Source: JAAYZK01 sp964535025 (GTDB lineage: Bacteria > Planctomycetota > Phycisphaerae > SM23-33 > FEN-1343). From it: a DNA stretch of 44,365 nucleotides. Position numbers and translations under genes: made by a program. The notes under the pieces were generated by a model that saw only the letters and a program-made list of their open reading frames with translations, did no database searches and was not told the DNA's origin. The DNA lies in contig CAZHRW010000162.1 in NCBI GenBank assembly GCA_964535025.1, positions 1 to 44,365 of the forward strand. Direction: 5' to 3'. Positions 35,147 through 43,776 of the stretch are shown piece by piece (position 1 is the stretch's first letter; each line of letters begins with the position of its first letter).

Positions 35147-37309
35147 ATGCGAACCCTCGACCGCTACATCCTCCGCAGCTTCCTGTACAGCTACCTGCTG
35201 TGCTTCCTGGTCATGATGGGGCTGCGGATCGTCTCGGACCTGTTCGTGAACATGGACGAGTTCGCCGAGCTGGGCATGTCCCGCCCGGCCCTGGTGGCGT
35301 ACGTCGCCCAGTATTACGCCTTCAACAGCTTCGTCTACTACCAGGAGCTCGGCGGGATCATCCTCGTCGCCGCCGCCGCGTTCAGCCTGGCGCGGATGAA
35401 CCACACCAACGAGCTGGTCGCCGTTCTGGCCTCGGGCATGAGCCTCCACCGCGTGGTGCTGCCGGTGGCGCTGGTGGCGGGGGGGCTGGCCCTGGCGGGG
35501 ACGGCCAACCGGGAGGTTCTCATCCCGTCGGTGAAGGATCATCTCGTACGCGACCGCGACGAAGCGCCGGGCCACGGGGTCTACCCGGTGCACCTGATCG
35601 TGGACGCCGACCGCAACGTCTGGCACGGCAGCGTGTTCCATGACGGCGGCGACGAGCAGGCGATCCAGCGGCCGCTGATCATCTGTCGCGGCCGCCGGCT
35701 TCGCCAGACGGCCAAGGTGGCCGGCGTCCGGGCGAGCTGGCGGGACGGCTGGTGGGAGGTGTCCGACGCGACCGTGGCGCTGCTGACCCGCGGAGGCCGT
35801 CGCGGGGGCGTCAGCTCCTCGTTCATCTGGACGCCCCGCTCGCCGAAGGTGCTGGCCGAGGGCGCCAAGGGTACCATTGGGCCGGTCGACCGGATCCGCA
35901 TCGACTACGAGAGCCTCGACACCCGCACCGATCCGCACAACCCCTGGCTGAACCGGCCCCGTTTCGACATCCTGGCGCCCCGGACGATCGGCGCGGCGCC
36001 GGAGGGGCGCCCGCGGGTCCTGGCGACCATCGTCGCCGCCCAGGCCTGGTACGGCCCGGCGGCGGCGGGCGGGAGCGAGGCCGGCTATCATCTGTTGGGC
36101 GAGGCCCGCCTGCGGGCCGGCGACGTGCGGGACTACCGGACGCTGGTCAAGCAGATCGCCGGCTGGGCCGATGCGGCGGACGACTCGATCGAGCGGCACC
36201 TCTGGTCGCGCCTGGCCGACGATGCACGGGCGGACCTGCGGGCGATCGCCGGCGACGGACGGCTCGCCGCCGACGAGGCTCGCCGCCGGCGGATTGTCCG
36301 GGCCCTGGCCCAAGTGGTGGACGGGCCGCTGCTGCCCCGACCGACCGACGCCGGCGACAAGCGGTTCGACTGGCCCCCCGTCGACCGCGCCGCTGTCGCC
36401 GCCGCCGAAACCGCCTCGGCCGCCCAGACCCGCCGGATCAACCGCCTCGTGCTCGACGGGCTGGCCGAGGAGGGGCTGGTCGCCATGCAGGGCAGTCTGC
36501 GGATGGCCACGAACCTGACCCCCCAGGACATCATGCTCCGCCGGACGAGCGAATGGATGGAGTACATGTCCAGTCGCGAGATCGACGGCCTGCTGCGCAG
36601 CGGGCGGGTGCCCGACCCCGCCGCGGCCCAGTTGATCCGCCACACCCGCCTGGCCGCCCCGATCGTCGAGGTCCTCATGCTCCTGCTGTGCGTGCCGTTC
36701 ATCGTCTCCCGCGACCGCCACATCAAGACCTCGGCCCTGATGGCCGTGGCCGTGGTGGGGGGCTTCCACGTGTTCGTGTTCGGCTCGCGCTACCTGGGGA
36801 CGGAGATCATGGCGATGCTCTCGTCGGGCCTGACCGCCTACGGCGCGCCGGCCCCTGCGCCGGTCTGGGGGCCGATCCTGGCGGCGATGCTGCCGATCCT
36901 GGTGTTCACGCCGGTGGCGGTGGTGGCCCTGTCGTCGATGGAATCCATGGAGCCCCACGAGGCCAACCGTACGCTCGGGCAGATCCTCACCACCAGCCAG
37001 GGACGGCTGGACCGCCGGACGTTCTGGCTGACCGGCGTGCCCCCCCTCGGCGCGGTGTTCGCCGCGGCGCTGCTGATCGACGCGGTGTGGCTCCGCCGTC
37101 CGGGCCTGATCACCTGGACCGCCGTCGCCCTGGTCGCCTGGCCGATGGTCGCCATGCTCATCAAACGCTGCCACGATCGCGGCCGTCCCGGCACGTTCCT
37201 GCTCGCCCTGGGCGTTCCGGTCATCGGCTGGGCCTGGGTCGGCATCGACCTGCTCGCCCTGGAAGGCACCCGCGGCACCAACACCTACGGCCCGCCGCGA
37301 TCGCCGTGA
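35147..37309 (+). CDS. LptG-type permease fused to a DUF805 domain
   Basis: The 720-residue protein is twice the usual LptG size (~360). The first 120 residues are membrane segments of the LptF/G type (RSFLYSYLLCFLVMMGLRIV, LGGIILVAAAAFSLARMNHTNELVAVLASG), a long extracytoplasmic region (about 125-500) follows, then membrane segments (VEVLMLLLCVPFIVS; ILAAMLPILVFTPVAVVAL). Residues 619-720 form a DUF805-type domain: GRLDRRTFW, three hydrophobic segments, KRCHDRGRPG and the closing GTRGTNTYGPPR. Such a fusion of LPS exporter and DUF805 is not something I know. The ATG lies two bases after lptF, so the two form an operon. The 3' end overlaps convergent mutS2 by 25 bases. Confidence 0.85.
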   Translation: MRTLDRYILRSFLYSYLLCFLVMMGLRIVSDLFVNMDEFAELGMSRPALVAYVAQYYAFNSFVYYQELGGIILVAAAAFSLARMNHTNELVAVLASGMSLHRVVLPVALVAGGLALAGTANREVLIPSVKDHLVRDRDEAPGHGVYPVHLIVDADRNVWHGSVFHDGGDEQAIQRPLIICRGRRLRQTAKVAGVRASWRDGWWEVSDATVALLTRGGRRGGVSSSFIWTPRSPKVLAEGAKGTIGPVDRIRIDYESLDTRTDPHNPWLNRPRFDILAPRTIGAAPEGRPRVLATIVAAQAWYGPAAAGGSEAGYHLLGEARLRAGDVRDYRTLVKQIAGWADAADDSIERHLWSRLADDARADLRAIAGDGRLAADEARRRRIVRALAQVVDGPLLPRPTDAGDKRFDWPPVDRAAVAAAETASAAQTRRINRLVLDGLAEEGLVAMQGSLRMATNLTPQDIMLRRTSEWMEYMSSREIDGLLRSGRVPDPAAAQLIRHTRLAAPIVEVLMLLLCVPFIVSRDRHIKTSALMAVAVVGGFHVFVFGSRYLGTEIMAMLSSGLTAYGAPAPAPVWGPILAAMLPILVFTPVAVVALSSMESMEPHEANRTLGQILTTSQGRLDRRTFWLTGVPPLGAVFAAALLIDAVWLRRPGLITWTAVALVAWPMVAMLIKRCHDRGRPGTFLLALGVPVIGWAWVGIDLLALEGTRGTNTYGPPRSP

Positions 37310-39873
37310 GGGGCCGACCTGCTGGCGGGGCCCGGCTCGCCGACGGGTTCGACGTCGGCGAGGGCGACCTGCATCTCGAAGGCGCCCCGCTGGACGGTGA
37401 CGGTGGCCTTGGCCTCGTCGACGCGGACGAGCGTGGCCCGCGTCTGGAAGGGCACGACGTACACCTCGCTGCCGGGGGCCATCGCGGCGATCGTGCGGCG
37501 GTTGGCGCGGGCGCGGGCGGAGTCGGCCTTGCGGTGGGGGACGGGCCGGTCGGCCTTGCCCTCGCCGGCGGTCTCGCGCCCCCGCCGTCCCCGCCGGCGC
37601 CGCCCGCCCGGCGGGCCGCCTTGTTTCGGACCGAACGCGCCGGAGTCGGGGAACAGCTCCTGCACGCGAAGCTCCAGCGTCTTGCCGTCCGCGTCGACGG
37701 TCACCTTCCCGGCCGCCAGGTCCATCGCCTTGACCGTCCCGCGGCCGGGCGTGCGGTCGAAGGTCACCGCGGCGCCCACCGCCAGCGTCGCCACCCGCTC
37801 CAGCCACGCATCCACGTACGCCTGCCGCTGCTGGAGCGCTGCCACCTGCTCGCGGGCGGCCTGCTGGAGCCGCTCGGTCTCGGCGAGCCGCTGCTGCATT
37901 TGGCGGGCATACTCGGCGGCCTGGCGGCGCAGGGAGACGATCTGCTCGCCGCCGCCGGCCGCCGTCTCGGGCATCAGCTCCTGCAGCGGGATCTCCGCCT
38001 CCACCCCGCCCAGGTTCACCACCGCCACCTGCCGCGACAACTGCAGGCGTACCAGCGTCCCGGTCCGCTTGAACCGGCGGACGAACAGCTCGTCGCCCGG
38101 CTGCATCGCCGACAGCGACGCCAGCCAGTCGGTGAACTGGTCGGCCTGACTCTTGAGGTCCGCCAGCTTGCTCTGGTAGAGCTCCTGGTGCTGCTGCGCC
38201 TCGAGGCGGGCGGCCTCGGCGGCGGCGCGGGCGGCCTCGCTGGCCTGGCGGACGGCCGACGTGGCCTGAATCGCGCGCCGGAGCTGGCGACCCGCCTGCG
38301 GCAGGTGGGCCCGCGCCGCCTGGAGCACCGATTGCGGCAGGCCGTAATGCTCCGCGACGGTGATCGCGTGCGACTCGCCCGGCGTGCCGATCAGCAGCCG
38401 GTAGGTCGGGCGGAGCGTCTGGGTGTCGAACTCGACCGAGGCGTTCTCGACCCGGTCGTGGTTGTAGGCGTAGGCCTTCAACGCGCCCAGGTGCGTCGTG
38501 ATCATCCCCGGGCAGCGGCGGCGGCGAAGCTCGTCGAGGATCGCCTGGCCGATCGCTCCGCCTTCCTCCGGGTCGGTCCCGCTGCCCAGCTCGTCCAGGA
38601 GCACCAGGGTGTCGCCCCTGGCCCGCTGGAGGATGTGCTTGATCCGCATCAGGTGGCCGCCGAACGTGCTCAGCGACTGCTGGAGGCTCTGCTCGTCGCC
38701 GACGTCCAGCAGCACATCCCGCAGCAGCCGCAGCGTCGCGCCGCGCTGCGTGGGCAGGTGCATCCCGCTCTGGGCCATCAGCGACAGCAGGCCGACCGTC
38801 TTGAGCGCGACGGTCTTGCCGCCGGTGTTGGAGCCGGTGATGATCAGCAGATCGAAGTCCGCCCCCAGCCGCACGTCGATCGGCACGACCGGGTGGCGCC
38901 GGTCGGCGGGCACGCCGTCGGCCTCCTGGCGGCGGGCCTGTTCAATCAGCAGCGGGTGGCGGCACCGGTACATGACGATGGCGCCCCCGTCGGCGACCTC
39001 GGGGCAGGTCATGTCGTACTGGTAGGCGTACTGGGCCTTCGCCGCCAGCAGGTCGATCTGGGCGAGCGTCCGCAGGGCGCGGGCGATGGCCTCGGCGCGT
39101 TTGTGGATGCGGATGGACAGCTCGCCCAGCAGGCGGACGACCTCGTCGTGTTCCTTCTCGGCCAGGGCCACCAGGCGGTTGTTGAGCTGGACGCAGGCCT
39201 CGGGCTCGACGAACACCGTCGCGCCGGTGTGGCTGGCGCGGTGGACCACCCCGCGCAGCCGTCCGCGGTGCTCGGCCTTGACCGGCAGGACGAAGCGGTC
39301 CTCGTGCATCTGAACCGTCGGGGCCTGGAGGTACTGGGCGACGTCGTCGCGACGGGCGAACGCGTAGACGATCTGGCGGATCTGCTCGGTGCAGGCGGCC
39401 GCCTCGGCCCGGATCGACGCCAGCCGCGGCGAGGCGGTGTCCCGCACGTCGCCGCGCTCGTCGATCACCCGCTCGATCGCCTCGACCTCGCCGGTGAAGT
39501 CCTCCAGGCGGCCGATCAGTGCGACCAGCAGCGGCGCCGCCTCGCCCAGCGGCTCGCTCCAGCGGCCGATCAGGCCGATCCCCTTGAGCGTCGAGGCGAT
39601 CGCCGCGAAGTCCTCGCCCGTCGCGCCGCTCGAGGGCACCGCGCGCTCGAGCGCCGCGCCGATGTCGGTGATCCCCCCGAACGGCGGCAAGCCCGCCTCC
39701 CGCAGCGTGTTGACCATCTCCGTCGTCTGCGCCAGCCACGCCCGCACCCGCCGCTCGTCGCGGCTCGGCGTGATCCGCCGCGCCAGCCGCGCGCCCAGCG
39801 CGCAACGACAATACCCCGAGAGGATCTCGCGGACGCGATCGAATTCCAGTTTCTCCAGCGTGACCGTATCCAT
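37285..39873 (-). CDS. mutS2: MutS2-type ATPase lacking the Smr nuclease domain
   Basis: The product has 862 residues. The N-terminal helical core (LEKLEFDRVREILSGYC, ASHTGATVFVEP) is typical of MutS2. The ATPase has Walker A GSNTGGKT (347-354), Walker B LVLLDELGSGTDP (423-435) and TTHLG (459-463). A coiled coil (about 520-580) follows. MutS2 normally ends in KOW plus Smr nuclease; here there are three KOW/SH3-like segments (about 592-637, 697-743, 798-845), a basic patch (RRRRGRRGR, ~758-766), and no Smr (no DLHG-type motif). It may suppress recombination or rescue stalled ribosomes by ATPase alone. The ATG at 39873 follows a good promoter. Confidence 0.9.
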   Translation of the reverse strand: MDTVTLEKLEFDRVREILSGYCRCALGARLARRITPSRDERRVRAWLAQTTEMVNTLREAGLPPFGGITDIGAALERAVPSSGATGEDFAAIASTLKGIGLIGRWSEPLGEAAPLLVALIGRLEDFTGEVEAIERVIDERGDVRDTASPRLASIRAEAAACTEQIRQIVYAFARRDDVAQYLQAPTVQMHEDRFVLPVKAEHRGRLRGVVHRASHTGATVFVEPEACVQLNNRLVALAEKEHDEVVRLLGELSIRIHKRAEAIARALRTLAQIDLLAAKAQYAYQYDMTCPEVADGGAIVMYRCRHPLLIEQARRQEADGVPADRRHPVVPIDVRLGADFDLLIITGSNTGGKTVALKTVGLLSLMAQSGMHLPTQRGATLRLLRDVLLDVGDEQSLQQSLSTFGGHLMRIKHILQRARGDTLVLLDELGSGTDPEEGGAIGQAILDELRRRRCPGMITTHLGALKAYAYNHDRVENASVEFDTQTLRPTYRLLIGTPGESHAITVAEHYGLPQSVLQAARAHLPQAGRQLRRAIQATSAVRQASEAARAAAEAARLEAQQHQELYQSKLADLKSQADQFTDWLASLSAMQPGDELFVRRFKRTGTLVRLQLSRQVAVVNLGGVEAEIPLQELMPETAAGGGEQIVSLRRQAAEYARQMQQRLAETERLQQAAREQVAALQQRQAYVDAWLERVATLAVGAAVTFDRTPGRGTVKAMDLAAGKVTVDADGKTLELRVQELFPDSGAFGPKQGGPPGGRRRRGRRGRETAGEGKADRPVPHRKADSARARANRRTIAAMAPGSEVYVVPFQTRATLVRVDEAKATVTVQRGAFEMQVALADVEPVGEPGPASRSAPHGDRGGP

Positions 39874-39899
39874 ACGATGGGGTTCCGCAAGGGTCGCGC

Positions 39900-39928
39900 A
39901 TTGTATCGCACGGCCCGGTTTTCGCCAA
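39900..39928 (-). promoter_or_regulatory. Promoter of mutS2
   Basis: On the minus strand TTGGCG (39923-39928), 17 bases, TACAAT (39900-39905), ending ~27 bases before the ATG. It rules out coding upstream of 39873. Confidence 0.6.
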
Positions 39929-39954
39929 TGCCCCGCACCAAAGCGAGCGACACC

Positions 39955-40374
39955 ATGGTTTACCAGACACGGCGCGAGGTCAACACGAGCGGCCACCGCG
40001 ACATCCATGACCTCACCGGCGACCTGACCGAGGTCGTCGCCGACTCCGGCATCCGAACGGGCACGGCCCACCTGTTCAACGTCGGCTCCACCGCCGCCGT
40101 CGGCACGATCGAGTTCGAGCCCGGTCTCCAGCGCGACTTGCCCGAGCTGCTCGATCGTCTCATCCCGCCCAGCCGCGAGTACGGCCACGAGCAGATGTGG
40201 CACGACGGCAACGGCCATTCCCACCTCCAGGCCACCTGGCTGGGACCGTCGCTGACCGTCCCGGTCGCCGACGGCCGTCCGGTGCTCGGCACCTGGCAGC
40301 AGGTGTTCCTGCTCGAATGCGACGTCAAGGGCCGCCGTCGCGAGATCATCATCACGGTGGTGGGCGACCGGTGA
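39955..40374 (+). CDS. YjbQ/UPF0047 family protein
   Basis: The product has 139 residues, the family's usual size. Landmarks are SGHRDIHDLTGDLTEVV, TGTAHLFNVGSTAAVGTIEFEP, HDGNGHSHLQATWLGPSLTVPV and LGTWQQVFLLECD, the conserved UPF0047 core, with His pairs for a metal site. Characterised members act as secondary thiamine-phosphate synthases or have unknown roles. It is divergent from mutS2 with 81 bases between starts and convergent with mutL (9-base gap). Confidence 0.92.
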   Translation: MVYQTRREVNTSGHRDIHDLTGDLTEVVADSGIRTGTAHLFNVGSTAAVGTIEFEPGLQRDLPELLDRLIPPSREYGHEQMWHDGNGHSHLQATWLGPSLTVPVADGRPVLGTWQQVFLLECDVKGRRREIIITVVGDR

Positions 40375-40383
40375 CGGCGCGGG

Positions 40384-42261
40384 TCAGCCCCGTTTGAACT
40401 GCTTTTCCAGGTCGTGCAGGGTCAGGCGGATCTGGGTGGGGCGGCCGTGGGGGCAGGCGGTGGATTTGTCGGCGGTTTCGGCGGCGTCGAGCAGGTGGAC
40501 GATCTCCTCGTCGGTCAGCGGGTCGCCGGCCTTGACGGCGGCCTTGCAGGCCATCAGCGACAGGATGCCCTCGAGCAGGTGCTCGGCGTCGAGGGCAGGA
40601 TCCTCCCCGGCCAGCAGGTCCAGCAGGTCGGCCAGGAAGGCCGCCGGGTCGGCGCGGTCGAGAAACGCGGGGAACCGCTGGACGGCGACCGTGGCGGGGC
40701 CGAAGTCGGCCACCTCGATCCCCAGCTTCCCCAGCAGATCGGCGTGCGTCTCCAGCAGGGCCTTGCGGTCGGGCGTCACCGGCAGCGTCGCCGGCAGCAG
40801 CAGCCCCTGCCCGATCAGCGGCCCGGCGGTGATCCGCGCGAGCAACTGGTTGTAGAGCACCCGCTCGTGCAGGGCGTGCTGGTCGATGATCCGCAGCCCG
40901 TCCGGGTCGGCGACGATGAGGTACGTGTTGTGCACCTGCATCACCCGGTGCCCCAACGCCGCCGGCCGCGAGGGCGCCTCCGCGTGGTGCGGGCGCGGAT
41001 CGACCGGCTCGGCGGCGACCGGCGGGGTGAAGCGCTCGGCTACCTCGCCGGCGGGCGGACGCGGCGAGAGATGCGCCACCGGCGGGGCGGTCGCGCGGTC
41101 GCCCTCGAAGCGGCCCGACGACGGGCGGTCGCGGGGCTCGTCGAAGTGCAGGTGTGGCTGCGGAGCGGGCTGGGCGGCGAAGAAGTCCGCCAGGGCCTCC
41201 CGCAGGCTCTGCCGCCGCGCGTCGTCGGGCGGTTCGACCGGCTCGGCGGGCAGGTCGGCCCTCGGCCGCAGTTCCGCACGCTGGAGCGTTTCGCGGATCG
41301 CCGCCAGCAGGTGCGAGTGCACGGTGCGGCCGTCGCGGAAGCGGACCTCGATCTTCGTGGGGTGCACGTTGACGTCCACGGCCGACGGGTCGACCGTGAG
41401 AAACAGGATCGCCACCGGGTGGCGATGCGGATCGATCAGCCCGCGATAAGCCTCCCGCAGGGCGTGCTGGCAGAAGCGGTCGCGGATGTACCGGCCGTTG
41501 AGGAACAGGTATTGCCACTTCGACGCCGCCCGTGCGATCGACGGCGGGCCCACCAGCCCGGCCACCCGCACGTCGCCGTCGGACGGGGCGATGGGAATGA
41601 GCGGCTCGGCCAGGTCCGGATCGAACAGGTCCGCCACCCGCTGGGCGAGCGTCGCGGCGGCCGGGACGTCGAGGGTCCGCCGCCCGTTGTGGGTCAGCGT
41701 GAACGCCACGTCGCGGCGGGGCAGCGCCACGCGGGTCAGCGCCTCGCTGATGTGCCCCAACTCGGTTGAATCGGTCCGCAGGAACTTGCGGCGGGCCGGC
41801 GTGTTGAAAAACAGGTCCCGCACCTCCACCGTCGTGCCCACCGGCGCCGCGCACGGCCGCACCTGCCCGATCGCCTCGCCGCCGGCCTCGACGGCGTAGC
41901 CGCTGTCGTCGTCGGCCGTGCGCGAGCGGATCTCCGCATGGCTGATCGCCGCGATCGACGCCAGCGCCTCCCCGCGGAAGCCCAGCGTGGCGATGTGGAA
42001 CAGGGCGTCGTCGTCCGGCAGCTTGCTCGTCGCGTGGGACACGAACGCCCTGGCCAGGTCCTCCGGCCCCATCCCGCCGCCGTCGTCGCTGACGCGGATG
42101 AGCTGTTTGCCGCCCTTTTCGATCATTACATCGATCTTCTTCGCGCCCGCATCGAGCGCGTTCTCCAGCAGCTCCTTGACGACGCTCGCCGGGCGCTCGA
42201 TCACCTCGCCGGCGGCGATCTTGTTGACCAGGTGCACGGGCAGGATGCGGATGGAGGCCAT
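40384..42261 (-). CDS. mutL: DNA mismatch repair protein MutL
   Basis: The product has 625 residues. The N-terminal GHKL ATPase has VVKELLENALDAGA, VSDDGGGM, SHATSKL and GFRGEALASI; then DLFFNTPARRKFL and VHPTKIEVRF. The C-terminal domain has DQHALHERVLYN (460-471), ACKAAVKAGD (~571) and CPHGRPT (603-609). The endonuclease motif is DQHA(X)2E(X)4E; here the final Glu is Asn471, while the other metal motifs are intact, so nicking activity is uncertain. MutS1 is not in the window; mutS2 is nearby but acts separately. The ATG at 42261 has AAGGA a few bases upstream; the promoter -10 lies so close that RNA may start at the ATG. Confidence 0.95.
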   Translation of the reverse strand: MASIRILPVHLVNKIAAGEVIERPASVVKELLENALDAGAKKIDVMIEKGGKQLIRVSDDGGGMGPEDLARAFVSHATSKLPDDDALFHIATLGFRGEALASIAAISHAEIRSRTADDDSGYAVEAGGEAIGQVRPCAAPVGTTVEVRDLFFNTPARRKFLRTDSTELGHISEALTRVALPRRDVAFTLTHNGRRTLDVPAAATLAQRVADLFDPDLAEPLIPIAPSDGDVRVAGLVGPPSIARAASKWQYLFLNGRYIRDRFCQHALREAYRGLIDPHRHPVAILFLTVDPSAVDVNVHPTKIEVRFRDGRTVHSHLLAAIRETLQRAELRPRADLPAEPVEPPDDARRQSLREALADFFAAQPAPQPHLHFDEPRDRPSSGRFEGDRATAPPVAHLSPRPPAGEVAERFTPPVAAEPVDPRPHHAEAPSRPAALGHRVMQVHNTYLIVADPDGLRIIDQHALHERVLYNQLLARITAGPLIGQGLLLPATLPVTPDRKALLETHADLLGKLGIEVADFGPATVAVQRFPAFLDRADPAAFLADLLDLLAGEDPALDAEHLLEGILSLMACKAAVKAGDPLTDEEIVHLLDAAETADKSTACPHGRPTQIRLTLHDLEKQFKRG

Positions 42262-42267
42262 GGGTTC

Positions 42268-42296
42268 CTTGTACCACGCGGCAGGGGGCCGGACAA
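42268..42296 (-). promoter_or_regulatory. Promoter of mutL, possibly giving a leaderless mRNA
   Basis: On the minus strand TTGTCC (42291-42296), 17 bases, TACAAG (42268-42273), six bases from the ATG. If used, transcription begins at or next to the start codon. Confidence 0.4.
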
Positions 42297-42595
42297 GCGC
42301 ACGGGGGCGATCGATGCCAGGTTGACAGGATGGGCCGCTGCCTTCCATCGCGGCCGATGGGAGGCCGTCGGGCTCGGGCGCTCATAAGCTTGCAGGGGGC
42401 AAACGCTTGGTGTTCAGCGCCTGTCGAGCCGCCGCCGGCGCCGTGGTCTGGCACCGTGTTTGCAGGCGGATAGGGACGAAGGACATGTGTGATCGGTGCC
42501 CGGCGAGGGGGTGAGATTCGGTGGGAAACGGTACCCTTCGCCCGGGCACCGCGCTTTGGGCTCATCCTCGCAGACCGCAACCGACCGCCGACGGT
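42297..42595. other. Intergenic stretch, no gene
   Basis: Between mutL (start at 42261) and the aldo/keto reductase (3' end at 42596), both on the minus strand. I see only short GC-rich inverted bits and no convincing gene or terminator. Confidence 0.4.
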
Positions 42596-43708
42596 CTAAA
42601 CCCGCTCGGGCGCGCCGCCGGAAAGCTTGGCGGTGGCGAGGCGGAGCTTGCGGGGGACGTCGATGCCGTAAGGGCAGGTGACGTCGCTGGCGGCGGCGAG
42701 CAGGGCGTCGGCGTCATAACCGGCGTCGGCGAAGGCGGCGCGGGCGGCGTCGGCGCGGCCGAACCAGCCGCACAGTCGCTGGCGGAGGGCGTAGTCGGCC
42801 GGGTCGTGCGGGAGGTAGTCGACCATCTGCCGGTCGAGTTCGCCCTCCAGGCGGAAGACGTCCATCACCTCGGGCGGACACTGCCCGCAGCGGCGGCAGA
42901 CGTAGCGGCCCAGCTCGGGCGCGGTGCGGAGGATCTCGTCCTGCAACGCCGCGTCGGCTTGCCCCGCGGCGACGGCGGCGGCGACCTGGCGGACCTGCGC
43001 GGGGCTGTTCGTGCCGCACACGACCACGTCCGCTCCGGCGGCCATGCAGTAGCGCACGGCCGGGTCGACCGACTGCCAGAGCATCCCGTCGGCCAGCGGC
43101 TTCATCGCCGTGACGCCCACGCCGCGACGGCGGGCGTCGGGGATGATCCGCTCGGGGATGATCGGGAAGTTGAGATTGTCGAGGTAGTTGCACCAGATCA
43201 GAATCACCGCCAGGTCGATGCGTTCCAGGGCCGTCAGGTACGTGGATGGCACGTGGCTGGACAGGCCGATCCCGCCGAGGATCCCCTCGTCGATGGCCGC
43301 GGTGAGCCCCTCGACGGCCCCGCCGGGCGCGGTGAGGCGGTCGAGCTTGTCGGGCGTGGCGCCGTGGAGGAAGTAGACGTCCAGCCGGTCGGTCCGCAGG
43401 GCCTCGAGCGACCGCTCCAGGTCGCGGCGGATCTCGTCGGCGCCGGCGGCGCCGCTCTTGGAGGCCAGGACGACCTCGTCGCGCCGGCCCTCGAGCGCAC
43501 GGCCGAGTTTCTCCTCGGACGCCCCCTTGCCGTACCCGCGGGCGGTCTCGATGTAGGTGCCGCCGCCGGCGAGGTAGGTCTCGACGACCTCGGCGACGAT
43601 ATCCGTCGTGATCTCCAACTGGTGGAACCCGCCCAGGGCGAAGCGGCTGACGGTTTTGCCCAGGGTGGGCAGGTCGATCGTGGGCATCGTGGGCTGCGGC
43701 GTATTCAT
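42596..43708 (-). CDS. Aldo/keto reductase with a ferredoxin-like C-terminal domain
   Basis: The product has 370 residues. The AKR barrel has SRFALGGFHQ at the start, the catalytic region with Glu54 in place of the usual Asp, Tyr59 (ETARGYGKG), Lys84 (ASKSG) and His115 (YFLHG), and VGVTAMKPL. The tail has RYVCRRCGQCPPEVMDV (Cys271, Cys274, Cys277) and VTCPYGIDVPRKL (Cys345), the remains of, or a single, 4Fe-4S centre of ferredoxin type, as in the Fe-S aldo/keto reductases of anaerobes and planctomycetes. It probably reduces sugars or glycosides with NAD(P)H or ferredoxin. The N-terminal ATG at 43708 is the only good start. Confidence 0.88.
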   Translation of the reverse strand: MNTPQPTMPTIDLPTLGKTVSRFALGGFHQLEITTDIVAEVVETYLAGGGTYIETARGYGKGASEEKLGRALEGRRDEVVLASKSGAAGADEIRRDLERSLEALRTDRLDVYFLHGATPDKLDRLTAPGGAVEGLTAAIDEGILGGIGLSSHVPSTYLTALERIDLAVILIWCNYLDNLNFPIIPERIIPDARRRGVGVTAMKPLADGMLWQSVDPAVRYCMAAGADVVVCGTNSPAQVRQVAAAVAAGQADAALQDEILRTAPELGRYVCRRCGQCPPEVMDVFRLEGELDRQMVDYLPHDPADYALRQRLCGWFGRADAARAAFADAGYDADALLAAASDVTCPYGIDVPRKLRLATAKLSGGAPERV

Positions 43709-43776
43709 GGATGGGCCTCTCCGGTATCGGTCAGTATCGAATGATAGTCAGGCCGCGCACGAATCTGAATCGCAAC

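Noticed and set aside
39874..40224. N-terminal extension of mutS2
   Set aside because: It overlaps yjbQ antisense, and a TTGGCG/TACAAT promoter lies between; MutS2 homology begins at the ATG at 39873.
35752..40374. 1540-codon plus-strand frame through lptG and mutS2
   Set aside because: It runs out of frame through lptG and antisense through mutS2; only the last 139 codons (yjbQ) are real.
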